Source of the DNA: Rugamonas brunnea
GTDB lineage: Bacteria > Pseudomonadota > Gammaproteobacteria > Burkholderiales > Burkholderiaceae_D
Length of the DNA: 64,000 bases
Reading direction: 5' to 3'
Assembly (NCBI RefSeq): GCF_014042345.1
Contig: NZ_JACEZT010000002.1
Span: forward strand, 367,346-431,345
How positions within the stretch are numbered: the first letter of the stretch is position 1; every line of letters starts with the position of its first letter. Below, piece by piece: positions 1 to 8,225 of the stretch. The notes beneath the pieces were generated by a model. It had not been told where the DNA came from. It did no database searches and saw nothing but the letters and a program-made list of their open reading frames with translations. Position numbers and translations under genes: made by a program.

Positions 1-558
1 CGATTCGGCCTTGCCGACGAAGTTCAGGGCCCAGTCCAGCGCCGAGTCGCCGCCGCCGCAGATGACCAGGTTCTTGCCTTCGAACAGGGCGGGGTCCTTG
101 ACGCGGTAGAACAACTGGCTGTTTTCGAACTGCTCGATGCCGTCCACTTTCAGCGTGCGGGCCTGGAACGAGCCGACGCCGGCGGCGATGAAGATGGTCT
201 TGGCCAGGAAACGGGTGCCGGTGCTCGTTTCAACGTTGAAACGGCCATCCTCGCGCCGCTCGACGATGGTCACTTCCTGGCCCAGGTGGAAGGTGGGCTC
301 GAACGGGGCGATCTGCTTGAGCAGGTTGTCCGTCAGCTCCTGGCCCGTGCACGAGGGCACGGCGGGGATGTCGTAGATGGGTTTGTCCGGGTACAGTTCC
401 ACGCACTGGCCGCCGACGACGTGCAGCGAATCGATCACGTGGGCCTTGATTTCCAGCAGGCCCAGTTCGAATACCTGGAACAGGCCGACCGGGCCGGCGC
501 CGATGATGACGGCATCCGCTTCGATGACGCCGGCTGGGGTGGGGGTGACACTTTGCAT
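1..558 (-). CDS. Ferredoxin--NADP+ reductase, TrxR-like (3' part missing)
   Basis: FAD-dependent reductase of the thioredoxin-reductase-like ferredoxin-NADP reductase family, which moves electrons between NADPH and ferredoxin in the cytoplasm. The visible 186 codons begin [10 protein letters not shown] and show the FAD Rossmann motif GAGPVG at about residues 20-25, the family stretch [18 protein letters not shown], and the start of the NADPH-binding fold [10 protein letters not shown] near residues 167-176. The C-terminal part lies outside the window. I chose the ATG at 558; another ATG at 563 is in a different frame. The gene lies 157 bp downstream of a 7Fe ferredoxin gene on the same strand, so the two probably act as a redox pair. 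The intervening leader holds competing inverted repeats. Confidence 0.88.
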   Translation of the reverse strand, partial: MQSVTPTPAGVIEADAVIIGAGPVGLFQVFELGLLEIKAHVIDSLHVVGGQCVELYPDKPIYDIPAVPSCTGQELTDNLLKQIAPFEPTFHLGQEVTIVERREDGRFNVETSTGTRFLAKTIFIAAGVGSFQARTLKVDGIEQFENSQLFYRVKDPALFEGKNLVICGGGDSALDWALNFVGKAES

Positions 559-570
559 ACCATTTTCCCT

Positions 571-647
571 GTTGTTGCGTAAACATTCGGGCTAAATGTT
601 CAGGCAACAACGGGGCACGCCGCGTACGCGGCGGACACGCCTGAACA
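571..647 (-). promoter_or_regulatory. Competing inverted repeats in the fdxA-reductase gap
   Basis: Two overlapping hairpins can be drawn. Hairpin A pairs GTTGTTGC (571-578) with GCAACAAC (604-611), plus AACATT (582-587) with AATGTT (595-600). Hairpin B pairs TGTTCAGGC (597-605) with GCCTGAACA (639-647) around a perfect 16-base palindrome CGCCGCGTACGCGGCG (618-633). They share 597-611, so only one can form at a time in the minus-strand transcript. They lie just upstream of the reductase start at 558. Function is not known; this may be an RNA switch, a processing site or an operator. Confidence 0.45.
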
Positions 648-715
648 CTGCCTGTTGCTGCCTGTCGTTGCCAGCCGGCCGTGCCGGACGCGCGCCGGTG
701 CGGGGCGGGACGCGA

Positions 716-1039
716 TCAGCGTACCAGCAGGTGCAGCTTCTCTTTGACGTCCTTGAACTCTTCGGCTTCCGGCAGGGCCGCCTTGGTCTTGGTGATCGAG
801 GGCCAGTTACGGGCCAGCTCGACGTTGATCTTGATGAATTGCTGCTGGTCCGACGGCACATCTTCCTCAGCGAAAATGGCGTTGACGGGGCATTCGGCCA
901 CGCACACGGCGCAGTCGATGCATTCGTCCGGATCGATCGCCAGGAAATTCGGGCCTTCGCGGAAACAATCTACCGGGCAAACATCGACGCAATCGGTGTA
1001 ACGACAGCTGATGCAAGATTCGGTGACAACGTGAGTCAT
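716..1039 (-). CDS. fdxA: 7Fe ferredoxin FdxA
   Basis: Small soluble electron carrier of 107 residues binding one [3Fe-4S] and one [4Fe-4S] cluster. The start MTHVVTESC is the usual FdxA N-terminus, so I placed it at 1039 rather than at a longer upstream in-frame ATG. Cysteines 9, 12, 17, 21 and 25, followed by the [14 protein letters not shown] block (cysteines 40, 43, 46, 50), match the seven-iron ferredoxin pattern with its CP dipeptides. Length matches the family (about 107). A ferredoxin-NADP reductase gene follows on the same strand, consistent with a redox couple. A plausible sigma-70 promoter lies about 80 bp upstream. Confidence 0.95.
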   Translation of the reverse strand: MTHVVTESCISCRYTDCVDVCPVDCFREGPNFLAIDPDECIDCAVCVAECPVNAIFAEEDVPSDQQQFIKINVELARNWPSITKTKAALPEAEEFKDVKEKLHLLVR

Positions 1040-1115
1040 AACAGTCCTATCAATGTTGGTGCGCTGGTCCGTCAGCGGCGTCGTATCGGCCATGCCAACT
1101 TCAGCAAAGCACTGT

Positions 1116-1144
1116 ATTTTAAGGTAATTTGCCACATCTCACAA
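1116..1144 (-). promoter_or_regulatory. Putative sigma-70 promoter for fdxA
   Basis: Read on the minus strand, TTGTGA (1139-1144) and TAAAAT (1116-1121) are separated by 17 bases, upstream of the fdxA start at 1039, in a locally AT-rich stretch. The rest of the gap up to 1345 shows no gene that I can support. Confidence 0.45.
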
Positions 1145-1345
1145 ATTGCGCTTATATACAATCTCTATAAGCAAATGCGTGCCGCGCGCTGGTCCGCGCA
1201 CGGTCACGCACCGCCGGCGCCGGGGCCTGGCGGTCTGCTGACAGGTGCTTTTTCTACTGGGGAATGACAGTAGCACACCCCGGCGCGCGGGGTGATGACG
1301 CTAGTCAAGATTGGCCCGAACAGGCCGCAGGCCGGGAGGCGCGGC

Positions 1346-1633
1346 TCAGGTGGCGGCGCGGATCTGGTTCAGCAGCTTTTGCCAGCGCTGGTTGGCCGGC
1401 CGCCCGTCCTCGCAAAACGAGACGCTGTGGCGCCGGCCCCGGTCGTCGACCGTGATGGTCCAGTGCAGCTGGTCGGCCCCGGCCGGCGGCGGGGGTGAGG
1501 GCGGGGTGGCGAAGAAGTGATCGTTGTCCAAGGTCGCCTCCAGGGCCTTGCCCTGCACGTTGGTGTCGGTGTCGACCTCGTAATGTCCGCCCTGGCCGGC
1601 GATGCCGCCCTGGGCCGTTGCTAGAATTTTCAT
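1346..1633 (-). CDS. Emfourin-like small protein (putative M4 protease inhibitor)
   Basis: A 95-residue protein resembling the emfourin (protealysin inhibitor) family: an N-terminal MKI...GGIAG strand, an EVDTDT segment, a variable proline-rich middle, and WTITVDDRGRRHSVSF followed by a short C-terminal helix. Characterised emfourins bind M4-family metalloproteases such as protealysin and are usually encoded beside the protease gene. No M4 protease is visible nearby, so this one is an orphan here. The start at 1633 has a good ribosome binding site (AAGGAG, 6 bases upstream); upstream in-frame ATGs lack one. The family call is by eye and the inhibitor role is inferred. Confidence 0.6.
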   Translation of the reverse strand: MKILATAQGGIAGQGGHYEVDTDTNVQGKALEATLDNDHFFATPPSPPPPAGADQLHWTITVDDRGRRHSVSFCEDGRPANQRWQKLLNQIRAAT

Positions 1634-1822
1634 GCGCGCTCCTTGCTGGATGAGTGGGGAATGGCGCTGGCGCGCCAGCCAGCGTCCATCGTCGCGCCGC
1701 GCGGGCCGGCCAGGTTTGCGTGGCCGCAAAGGTTGCGCCATTGGCCGTGGCCGGGTCCGGTGCGCTAGAATCCCAGCCAAACACGACAGCCGGCCCAGCC
1801 GGCGCACCTACCTGGAGACCGC

Positions 1823-3052
1823 ATGCCCCATCCCGTCACGCCGGCCCTGGCCGGCATCCCGCTGGAATTCCTGTTGTTCGCCGTGGTGCTGGCCATGGTC
1901 GCTTTCGCCCACGTATCCACCATGCTGACGGCGCTGGGCGGGGCGCTGGTGATCACCATCTACAAGGTGCTGTGGGCGCCGTTCGGCGAGGGGGCGGGCG
2001 TGGCCGGCCTGCTGGCCCACGCCGGCCACGAGTGGGTGGGGCTGGCCAACCTGCTGGCGCTGCTGCTCGGCTTCGCCCTGCTGGCCAAGCACTTCGAGCG
2101 CAGCCGCATTCCCGACATCCTGCCCGACTACCTGCCCGACGACTGGAAGGGGCCGTTTGTGCTGCTCTGGCTGGTGTTCTTCATCTCCAGCTTCCTCGAC
2201 AACATCGCTGCCGCCATCATCGGCGGCACCGTGGCCCACAGCGTGTTCCGCGGCAAGGTACACATCGGCTACCTGGCCGCCATCGTGGCCGCCTCCAACG
2301 CGGGCGGTTCGGGCAGCGTGGTGGGCGACACCACCACCACCATGATGTGGCTGGCCGGGGTGGCGCCGTCGCAGGTGCTGCATGCCTATGTGGCGGCCGG
2401 CGTGGCGCTGCTGGTGTGCGCGCTGCCGGCCGCGCGCCAGCAGCAGGCCTACAGCCCCATCGTCAAGGATGCGCCGGCCGGGGTGCGCATCGACGCGGCG
2501 CGGGTGGCCATCGTGGCCGGCGTGCTGGTGGCGGCCGTGCTGACCAATGTGCTGCTCAGCGTGCGCTTTCCGGACTGGATAGGCGTGTTCCCCTTCCTGG
2601 GCGCGGCCGTGTGGCTGACGCTGGGCGCCACCGCCCTGTGGCGCCGGCCCGACTGGCACGAGCTGCCCGGTGCGCTGCGCGGCGCCGTATTCCTGCTGGC
2701 GCTGGTGTGGTCGGCGTCCATGATGCCGGTGCAGGCGCTGCCGGCCGCGTCCTGGCCCAGCGCGCTCACGCTCGGCTTCGTGTCGGCCGTGTTCGACAAC
2801 ATCCCGCTGACGGCGCTGGCGCTGCGCCAGGGCGGCTTTGACTGGGGCTTTTTGGCCTATGCGGTGGGCTTTGGCGGCTCCATGATCTGGTTCGGCTCCT
2901 CGGCCGGCGTGGCGCTCAGCGGCCAGTATCCGGAGGCCCGTTCCGTGCTGCTGTGGCTGCGCCACGGCTGGCATGTGGCGCTGGCCTATGTGGTCGGTTT
3001 CGCGGCCTTGCTGGTGGTGCTGGGCTGGCAGCCGCACCAGGCAGGGGCCTAG
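1823..3052 (+). CDS. Ion transporter superfamily membrane protein (citrate transporter/NhaD-like)
   Basis: A 409-residue integral inner-membrane protein with about ten hydrophobic segments. Two half-repeats typical of the IT superfamily (ArsB/NhaD/citrate-succinate carriers) are seen: FLDNIAAAIIGGT near residues 128-140 and VFDNIPLTALAL near 320-331, each with the Asp-Asn helix-break pair. A glycine/threonine-rich re-entrant motif, GGSGSVVGDTTTTMMW, sits near residues 160-175. The substrate cannot be told from sequence; Na+/H+ exchange or di/tricarboxylate transport are both possible. It stands alone between an oppositely oriented emfourin-like gene and a PHA-system gene. Confidence 0.8.
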   Translation: MPHPVTPALAGIPLEFLLFAVVLAMVAFAHVSTMLTALGGALVITIYKVLWAPFGEGAGVAGLLAHAGHEWVGLANLLALLLGFALLAKHFERSRIPDILPDYLPDDWKGPFVLLWLVFFISSFLDNIAAAIIGGTVAHSVFRGKVHIGYLAAIVAASNAGGSGSVVGDTTTTMMWLAGVAPSQVLHAYVAAGVALLVCALPAARQQQAYSPIVKDAPAGVRIDAARVAIVAGVLVAAVLTNVLLSVRFPDWIGVFPFLGAAVWLTLGATALWRRPDWHELPGALRGAVFLLALVWSASMMPVQALPAASWPSALTLGFVSAVFDNIPLTALALRQGGFDWGFLAYAVGFGGSMIWFGSSAGVALSGQYPEARSVLLWLRHGWHVALAYVVGFAALLVVLGWQPHQAGA

Positions 3053-3121
3053 CGCGGGCACTAGCGCCGGGCGGCCCCAACTGGCATCATGGCGGCTGGT
3101 TCAATTAGTGAGGAAGGCCAG

Positions 3122-3406
3122 ATGGCGGACATCAACATCGTGCAGGATCACCACCTGTCACACAAGAAAGCCCGCGAAGCGGCGGAGAAAGTGGCCGAGC
3201 AGATGGCCGAGGAATTCGACATCGAGTGCACCTGGCAGGGCGATGTCCTGCATTTCGAGCGTAGCGGCGTATCCGGCTCGCTCACGCTGCACAAGCATCA
3301 GGCGCAGATGCAGATCAAGCTGGGATTTTTGCTGAGCGCGTTCGCCCACAAGATCGAACACAAGGTGGCGGAAAACATGCAGAAAGTCTTTGGCGGCAAG
3401 GCCTGA
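3122..3406 (+). CDS. Polyhydroxyalkanoic acid system family protein
   Basis: A 94-residue cytoplasmic protein beginning MADINIVQDHHLSHKKAREA, the hallmark of the PHA_gran_rgn family found with polyhydroxyalkanoate granule genes. An amphipathic N-terminal helix (HKKAREAAEKVAEQMAEEF) is followed by short beta strands (CTWQGDVLHFERSGVSGSLTL) and a second helix. The start at 3122 follows GAGGAAGG. The neighbours (acyl-CoA-binding protein and wax ester synthase/DGAT) also concern storage lipids. The exact function of the family is not established. Confidence 0.82.
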   Translation: MADINIVQDHHLSHKKAREAAEKVAEQMAEEFDIECTWQGDVLHFERSGVSGSLTLHKHQAQMQIKLGFLLSAFAHKIEHKVAENMQKVFGGKA

Positions 3407-3416
3407 ACGGCGGCCG

Positions 3417-3453
3417 AAAAAAAAGAGAGGGGCCGCGGCCCCTCTCTTTTTTT
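3417..3453. terminator. Bidirectional rho-independent terminator
   Basis: Perfect inverted repeat AAAGAGAGGGGCC / GGCCCCTCTCTTT with an A-run on one side and a T-run on the other. It sits between the convergent PHA-system gene and the acyl-CoA-binding protein gene and can serve both. Confidence 0.93.
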
Positions 3454-3466
3454 GCGTTGGGCCTGA

Positions 3467-3721
3467 TCAGCCCTTCAGTTCTTCGATCAGGTCGATGTAT
3501 TGCTGCATCGCCTCATCCTGGCTGTTGCCCTTGAGGGCGGCCCAGGCATCATACTTGGCGCGGCCCACCATGTCGGTGAAGCCAGGACGCGCACCTTCCA
3601 CGTCACCGCTGCTGGCCTGCTTGAACAGGGCGTAGATCTTCAGCAGGGTCATATTGTCCGGACGCTCCGGCAGATTCTTGGAATCGGCCTGCGCCTGCGC
3701 GAATTGCTCTTGTAAACTCAT
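3467..3721 (-). CDS. Acyl-CoA-binding protein
   Basis: An 84-residue four-helix protein that binds long-chain acyl-CoA thioesters in the cytoplasm. Family landmarks include LYALFKQA (here KIYALFKQASSGDV), the segment PGFTDMVGRAKYDAWAALKGNSQDEAM with the KYDAW core, and a C-terminal YIDLIEEL helix. The start at 3721 follows CAGGAG; an upstream in-frame ATG at 3751 lacks a ribosome site. It is divergent from a wax ester synthase/DGAT gene about 135 bp away, which would use the same acyl-CoA pool. ACBPs are common in eukaryotes and scattered in bacteria, including betaproteobacteria. Confidence 0.93.
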   Translation of the reverse strand: MSLQEQFAQAQADSKNLPERPDNMTLLKIYALFKQASSGDVEGARPGFTDMVGRAKYDAWAALKGNSQDEAMQQYIDLIEELKG

Positions 3722-3856
3722 AACGGCTCCTGTGGACGAAAAGTGTTGCACATATTGTTGTTAGAGCAATGTCACTATAAATACTTAGCGCATTGACATC
3801 CCGATCAGCGACATAATACAAACAAACCGCCTACAAACCTTAGAGGAGATGCTCGA

Positions 3857-5305
3857 ATGTTGTCCAAAGCCTTGTTTGGCCGTAAGAAGATGTCGACCGT
3901 GGATACGGCATGGCTGAGGATGGATTCGGAAGGCAACCAGATGATGATCGTGGGCGTGGCCATCATGAGCCAGCCCATCGCGCTCGACGGCCTCAAGGAA
4001 GCGCTCACCACCCGTTTCCTGGCCTACCGCCGCTTCCGCAGCCGCGTGGTGCAGGACGTGACGGGCGCCTGGTGGCAGGAGCAGGAGGTGAACCTGGACG
4101 ACCACGTGGTCAACCTGCGCCTGCACGATGCGCCCGATGGCGGCTGCAACAAGCCGGCGCTGCAGGGGCTGGTGGGGCGGCTGTCGCAGCAGCCGCTGGA
4201 CCCGGTGCTGCCGCTGTGGCAGATGCACCTGGTCGACAACTGCGTGGGCGAGGACGGCAAGGTGCGCCAGGCCCTGATCGTGCGCATCCACCACTGCATC
4301 GCCGACGGCGTGGCGCTGGTGGGCGTGTTCATGTCCATGTTCGGCGCCCATCCGGACAGCCAGTTGCACCGGCCGTCCGAGGTCGCCGTCGAGGCGGCCG
4401 AGGAGAATCCGTGGGAGCAGATCCTGCTGCCGATCACGGCCACCACCGTCAAGGCCATCGACCTGTCGTCGGCCATGTGGCTCAAGTCGATGCGGCTGTG
4501 GACCGACATGCCGCAGATGGTCGGCAAGATCGGCCAGCTGGGCCAGACGGCCACCAAGCTGGCGCTGGACGCCGTCAAGCTCACCACCATGGACTCCGAC
4601 AGCGCCACGCGCCTGAAGGGCAAGCCCAATGGCCGCAAGCACGTGGCCTGGAGCGAGCCGCTGCCGCTGTCCGAGGTCAAGGCCATCAGCAAGGCCTACG
4701 GCTGCTCGATCAACGACGTGCTGATGGCCAGCGTGGCTGGCGCTTTGCGCGCCTACCTGCGCGCCTGCGGCGACACGGTGGACCCGGCCTGCCAGGTGCG
4801 GGTGATGGTGCCGGTCAACCTGCGCAAGGCCGACGGCCACCAGAAGCTGGGCAACGCCTTCGGCCTGGTGCCGCTGGTGCTGCCGGTCGGGCTGGAGGAC
4901 CCGGTGGCGCGGCTGCGCGAAGTGCAGCGCCGCATGGACGAACTCAAGGGCGGCTACACGGCGCTGGTGGCCATGTCGGTGCTGGGCGTGCTGGGCGCCA
5001 CGCCCAAGCAGGTGCAGAATGAGATTCAGAATTATTTCGCCCGCAAGGCCACGGCCGTGATGAGCAATGTGCCGGGGCCGCGCACGCCGCTGTACATGGC
5101 CGGCAGCCAGCTCGACCAGGTCATGTTCTGGGTGCCGCAGTCGGGCGACATCGGCATCGGGGTATCGATCCTCAGCTACAACGGCGGGGTGCAGTTCGGC
5201 ATCGTGACGGACGACGCGCTGGCGCGCGATCCGGAGAACATCATCCGCCGCTTCGAACCGGAGTTCGAAAAGCTGGTGCTGCTGGCGCTGATGGACGAGG
5301 TCTGA
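3857..5305 (+). CDS. Wax ester synthase/diacylglycerol O-acyltransferase family
   Basis: A 482-residue bacterial WS/DGAT that transfers an acyl group from acyl-CoA to a fatty alcohol or diacylglycerol to make neutral storage lipid. The catalytic HHxxxDG motif is intact as HHCIADG at about residues 145-151. Other family stretches are the N-terminal STVDTAWLRM, NDVLMASVAGALRAYL in the second half, VPVNLRK, and the late SNVPGP motif. Length is normal for the family (450-490). The ribosome site GAGGAGA precedes ATG 3857. Its divergent ACBP neighbour and the PHA-system gene suggest a small storage-lipid locus. Confidence 0.92.
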   Translation: MLSKALFGRKKMSTVDTAWLRMDSEGNQMMIVGVAIMSQPIALDGLKEALTTRFLAYRRFRSRVVQDVTGAWWQEQEVNLDDHVVNLRLHDAPDGGCNKPALQGLVGRLSQQPLDPVLPLWQMHLVDNCVGEDGKVRQALIVRIHHCIADGVALVGVFMSMFGAHPDSQLHRPSEVAVEAAEENPWEQILLPITATTVKAIDLSSAMWLKSMRLWTDMPQMVGKIGQLGQTATKLALDAVKLTTMDSDSATRLKGKPNGRKHVAWSEPLPLSEVKAISKAYGCSINDVLMASVAGALRAYLRACGDTVDPACQVRVMVPVNLRKADGHQKLGNAFGLVPLVLPVGLEDPVARLREVQRRMDELKGGYTALVAMSVLGVLGATPKQVQNEIQNYFARKATAVMSNVPGPRTPLYMAGSQLDQVMFWVPQSGDIGIGVSILSYNGGVQFGIVTDDALARDPENIIRRFEPEFEKLVLLALMDEV

Positions 5306-5394
5306 AAAACAGAACGGCGGCCTGCGCTTGCGCGCCGGGCCGCCGGTTCCGGTGCCTGGGCAGGCACTTGTCCAGTATTGCTACTGCGGGCAGA

Positions 5395-5679
5395 TCACTT
5401 CTTCTTCGGATTGACAGCGGCTTTCAGCGTCGCGCCAGCGGAGAATTTCGGGGTCTTCGACGCGGCGATCTTGATCGCTTCGCCGGTGGCAGGATTACGG
5501 CCTTTGCGTGCGGCGCGCTTGGCAACGGCGAAAGTGCCGAAGCCGGTGATGCCTACCGTGTCACCCTTTTTCAGGCGCTCGGTGATGATGGCGATCAGCG
5601 TGTTCACCGCACCGTTGGCGGCAGCAGCGGACATCTCGGTGCGTTTCGCAAACTCTGCAATCAATTCGCCTTTTTTCAT
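5395..5679 (-). CDS. HU-family DNA-binding protein
   Basis: A 94-residue nucleoid protein that binds and bends DNA as a dimer. It starts MKKGELIAEFAKR, has the helical dimerisation region, the GFGTFAVAKRAARKGRNPATGE DNA-gripping arm (including the conserved RNPxTGE), and ends with a lysine-rich PKKK tail slightly longer than the usual 90-residue HU. The start at 5679 has a near-perfect ribosome site AAGGAGGTAGTA. It is monocistronic and divergent from the anti-sigma gene at 5951. Whether it is HupA- or HupB-like, or a specialised paralogue, cannot be told here. Confidence 0.96.
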   Translation of the reverse strand: MKKGELIAEFAKRTEMSAAAANGAVNTLIAIITERLKKGDTVGITGFGTFAVAKRAARKGRNPATGEAIKIAASKTPKFSAGATLKAAVNPKKK

Positions 5680-5950
5680 TACTACCTCCTTGGTTAATAG
5701 AGCGCGCAGATTAGCATAAATATTGTCAAATGTAATGGTTTCTCGTTGAAGTAGGCCATACAGTAGCTGACATGCCACGCCGCGCGCCCGAAAAACACCT
5801 GTGCTGGCAGGCTTTATGACGCGCCGCACCACGTTTTGCCTTGTCTGGCGGCGCCCCGCGCGGCATGCGAAAAAGCCGCAACGCCGGCGCCTGTGGCGCG
5901 CCCGCGCGGCCCCGCAAAGGGTTATGATCTGTACCAGCGAGGACACCATC

Positions 5951-6721
5951 ATGAGTTTTTCGGACGAGATCCTGATTGCGTACGCGGACGGCGAACTGGA
6001 CGAGGCGACCCGCCGCGCCGTCGAGGAAGCCATGCGGCAGGACGACAGCGTGGCGCGGCGCGTGGCGCACTACCGGGCGCTGCGCCAGGGCCAGTACGCG
6101 GCCCAGGCCCCGCGCGAGAGCGCGCGCCCGCGGCGCGGCGCCAACGTGGTGCAGCTCGACGCCGTGCGGGCCAGCCGCGCCGCCAACCACAGCGCGGCCC
6201 GCCGCGCGCGCCGGCGTCACTGGGGCTGGCTGGAAGGGGGCGCGCTGGCGCTGGCGCTGCTGGTCGGGGTGGTGGCCGGCAAATTCGGCCTGGCCCGCTG
6301 GCAGCCCGGCTGGTTCGGCCCGCCGACACCGGTCACGGTGGTGGCCAGCCATGACGGCATGCTGGCCGCCCAGGGCGCGCTGGCGTCGGCGCTCAGTTTG
6401 CAGATGGGGGGCGCGGCCACGGCGTCGAGTGAAGTGCGGATCGGCCTCAGTTTCCTGTCGCGCGAGGGCGGCTACTGCCGCACGTTCACCTTGGCCGGCA
6501 CGGGGCAGGAGCTGACGGGTCTGGCTTGCCGGGCCAGCGACGAGTGGCGCATCCCGGTATTGGTGCAGGGCGGCAAACCGATGCCGCAGATAGGCGTCTA
6601 CAAGCGGGGCGGGGCGGAGATGCCGACGGCCTTGCTGGAAGCGATAGACCAGCGCATCGTGGGCGACATGCTGGAGCCGAGGGCGGAACTGGAAGCGTTG
6701 CGGCGGGGTTGGCAGCGCTGA
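5951..6721 (+). CDS. Anti-sigma factor family membrane protein
   Basis: A 256-residue protein with a short cytoplasmic helical N-terminus (MSFSDEILIAYADGELDEATRRAVEEAM) typical of anti-sigma factors that hold an ECF sigma factor, without an obvious HxxxCxxC zinc motif. A single membrane helix lies at about residues 96-116 (GGALALALLVGVVAGKFG), followed by a periplasmic C-terminal domain containing SREGGYCRTFTL. I chose ATG 5951 because the anti-sigma helix starts there; a longer in-frame start at 5801 encodes a non-homologous arginine-rich extension. No sigma factor gene lies beside it, so it is an orphan and its partner is unknown. Confidence 0.8.
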   Translation: MSFSDEILIAYADGELDEATRRAVEEAMRQDDSVARRVAHYRALRQGQYAAQAPRESARPRRGANVVQLDAVRASRAANHSAARRARRRHWGWLEGGALALALLVGVVAGKFGLARWQPGWFGPPTPVTVVASHDGMLAAQGALASALSLQMGGAATASSEVRIGLSFLSREGGYCRTFTLAGTGQELTGLACRASDEWRIPVLVQGGKPMPQIGVYKRGGAEMPTALLEAIDQRIVGDMLEPRAELEALRRGWQR

Positions 6722-6755
6722 AGATGAAGCTGGCAGCGGTGAGGCTAGGTTAGCA

Positions 6756-6783
6756 CGTCGTTCCCGCGCAGGCGGGAACGACG
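6756..6783. repeat. REP-like perfect palindrome
   Basis: A 12-base arm CGTCGTTCCCGC pairs perfectly with GCGGGAACGACG around the loop GCAG, in the gap between two convergent genes. This core (TTCCCGCGCAGGCGGGAA) is a common dispersed small palindrome in proteobacterial genomes. There is no T-run, so it is more REP-like than an intrinsic terminator, though it may block RNA decay or end transcripts. Confidence 0.7.
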
Positions 6784-6795
6784 TTCGTGGATAGC

Positions 6796-7152
6796 TTAAA
6801 CAGCCAGCAGTTCCACGTCGAAGATCAGGGTGGCGTTTGGCGGGATCACGCCGCCGGCGCCACGCGAGCCGTAGCCCAGGTCGGACGGGATGATCAGCTG
6901 GCGCACGCCGCCGATCTTCATGCCTTGCACGCCTTCATCCCAGCCGCGGATCACCATGCCGGCGCCCAGGGCGAATTCAAACGGATCGTTGCGGTCTTTG
7001 CTCGAATCGAATTTCGGGCCCTTGCTGCCGTCGTCGTTGCGCAGCCAGCCGGTGTAGTGCACGGTAACGTTCTGGCCGGCCTTGGCTTCGGCGCCTTCGC
7101 CGACGGTCAGTTCGATGTATTGCAGGCCCGAGGCGGTGGTGATGGTGGACAT
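6796..7152 (-). CDS. FKBP-type peptidyl-prolyl cis-trans isomerase
   Basis: A single FKBP domain of 118 residues that catalyses cis-trans isomerisation of prolyl bonds. The family core is clear: VHYTGWL, FDSS.DRNDPFEFALGAGMVIRGWDEGVQGMKIGG, R.LIIPSDLGYG and the ending IPPNATLIFDVELL. There is no signal peptide, so it is cytosolic. The start at 7152 follows CCAAGGAAAACC; the longer in-frame start at 7188 lacks homology. It is divergent from the EI24 membrane protein gene. Confidence 0.95.
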   Translation of the reverse strand: MSTITTASGLQYIELTVGEGAEAKAGQNVTVHYTGWLRNDDGSKGPKFDSSKDRNDPFEFALGAGMVIRGWDEGVQGMKIGGVRQLIIPSDLGYGSRGAGGVIPPNATLIFDVELLAV

Positions 7153-7340
7153 GGTTTTCCTTGGTGTTCGTTGACGATAATCCCGCATTGTAGAACAAGC
7201 GGCCGTGGCCCGCCAAAAAGCGCCGCCGCTGGAGTATCATCGCCAGGCGTCGCCGGCAGGGGCCGGCCACCACCCTGGAATGGAAGCGAATTCGCCATGT
7301 CACACGATTTGAAGCCCGCCGCGCGCGGCACCCTGCGCTG

Positions 7341-8180
7341 ATGGGCGCGCTGATGCGGTCCTATGGCCGCGCCTGGATGTCGCAGCTGCATGGCCGCATG
7401 CTGCTGCTGAGCGTGATCCCCTTCGTGCTGGCCGTCGTGCTGTGGGGCGGCCTGCTGTACGTGGGCCTGCAACCGCTGATCGATTACCTGCACGCCCTGT
7501 TCATCCAGTACGACGGCTTCGCCTACAGCAGCAACCTGCTCACCTCGCTGGGCCTGGGCATGCTGAAGACGGTGGTGGTGCCCATGATCGCCATGCTGCT
7601 GCTGTTGCCGTTGATGATATTGACGGCCCTGGTGTTCATCGGCGTGGCCGCCATGCCGGCCATCGTGCGCCACGTGGGCCAGCGCCGCTACGGCCAGCTC
7701 GAACGCAAGCACGGCGGCAGCCTGGTCGGCAGCGCGCTGACGGCGCTGGCGGGCATGGCCGTGTTCATCGGCCTGTGGCTGCTCACCTTGCCGCTGTACG
7801 CGTTTCCACCGCTGGCGCTGGTGGTGCAGTCCCTGCTGTGGGGCTGGCTCACCTGCCGCGTGATGGTGTACGACACCCTGGCCGACCACGCCAGCCCCGA
7901 GGAACGGGCCGACGTGCTGCAGCGCCACCGCTGGCCGCTGCTGGCCATCGGCGTGCTGTCGGGCCTGGCCGGCGCGCTGCCGGGCATGTTGTGGCTGGGC
8001 GGCACGGCTTTGTCCGTCGTGCTGTTCCCCTTCCTGGCGGCCGCCTCGATCTGGCTGTACGTGGTGATCTTCATCTTCACCGGCTTGTGGTTTGCCCACT
8101 ACTGCCTGGAGGCGCTGGAACGGTTGCGCGCGGCGCCGCCGATGCGCGACATCAGTGACCATAATGCGGCGGTCAACTGA
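7341..8180 (+). CDS. EI24 domain-containing inner-membrane protein
   Basis: A 279-residue polytopic membrane protein with about six hydrophobic segments, matching the EI24/CysZ-like family: a first helix ending GGLLYVGLQPLIDYL, the motif ALVFIGVAAMPAIVRHV, and the late WGWLTCRVMVYDTLADHAS segment typical of betaproteobacterial members. CysZ transports sulfate in enterobacteria, but no cysteine or sulfur genes are adjacent, so transport of sulfate is not claimed. There is no good ribosome site before 7341; ATG 7353 is an alternative start. Its stop codon lies within a small inverted repeat, TGATACC/GGTATCA (8178-8196), upstream of the next gene. Confidence 0.8.
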   Translation: MGALMRSYGRAWMSQLHGRMLLLSVIPFVLAVVLWGGLLYVGLQPLIDYLHALFIQYDGFAYSSNLLTSLGLGMLKTVVVPMIAMLLLLPLMILTALVFIGVAAMPAIVRHVGQRRYGQLERKHGGSLVGSALTALAGMAVFIGLWLLTLPLYAFPPLALVVQSLLWGWLTCRVMVYDTLADHASPEERADVLQRHRWPLLAIGVLSGLAGALPGMLWLGGTALSVVLFPFLAAASIWLYVVIFIFTGLWFAHYCLEALERLRAAPPMRDISDHNAAVN

Positions 8181-8225
8181 TACCATTTGGGTATCAAAGC
8201 ACACCCACACACTTCGAGGACTGAC

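Noticed and set aside
5801..5950. N-terminal extension of the anti-sigma factor
   Set aside because: Arginine-rich, non-conserved sequence; the family helix starts at ATG 5951.
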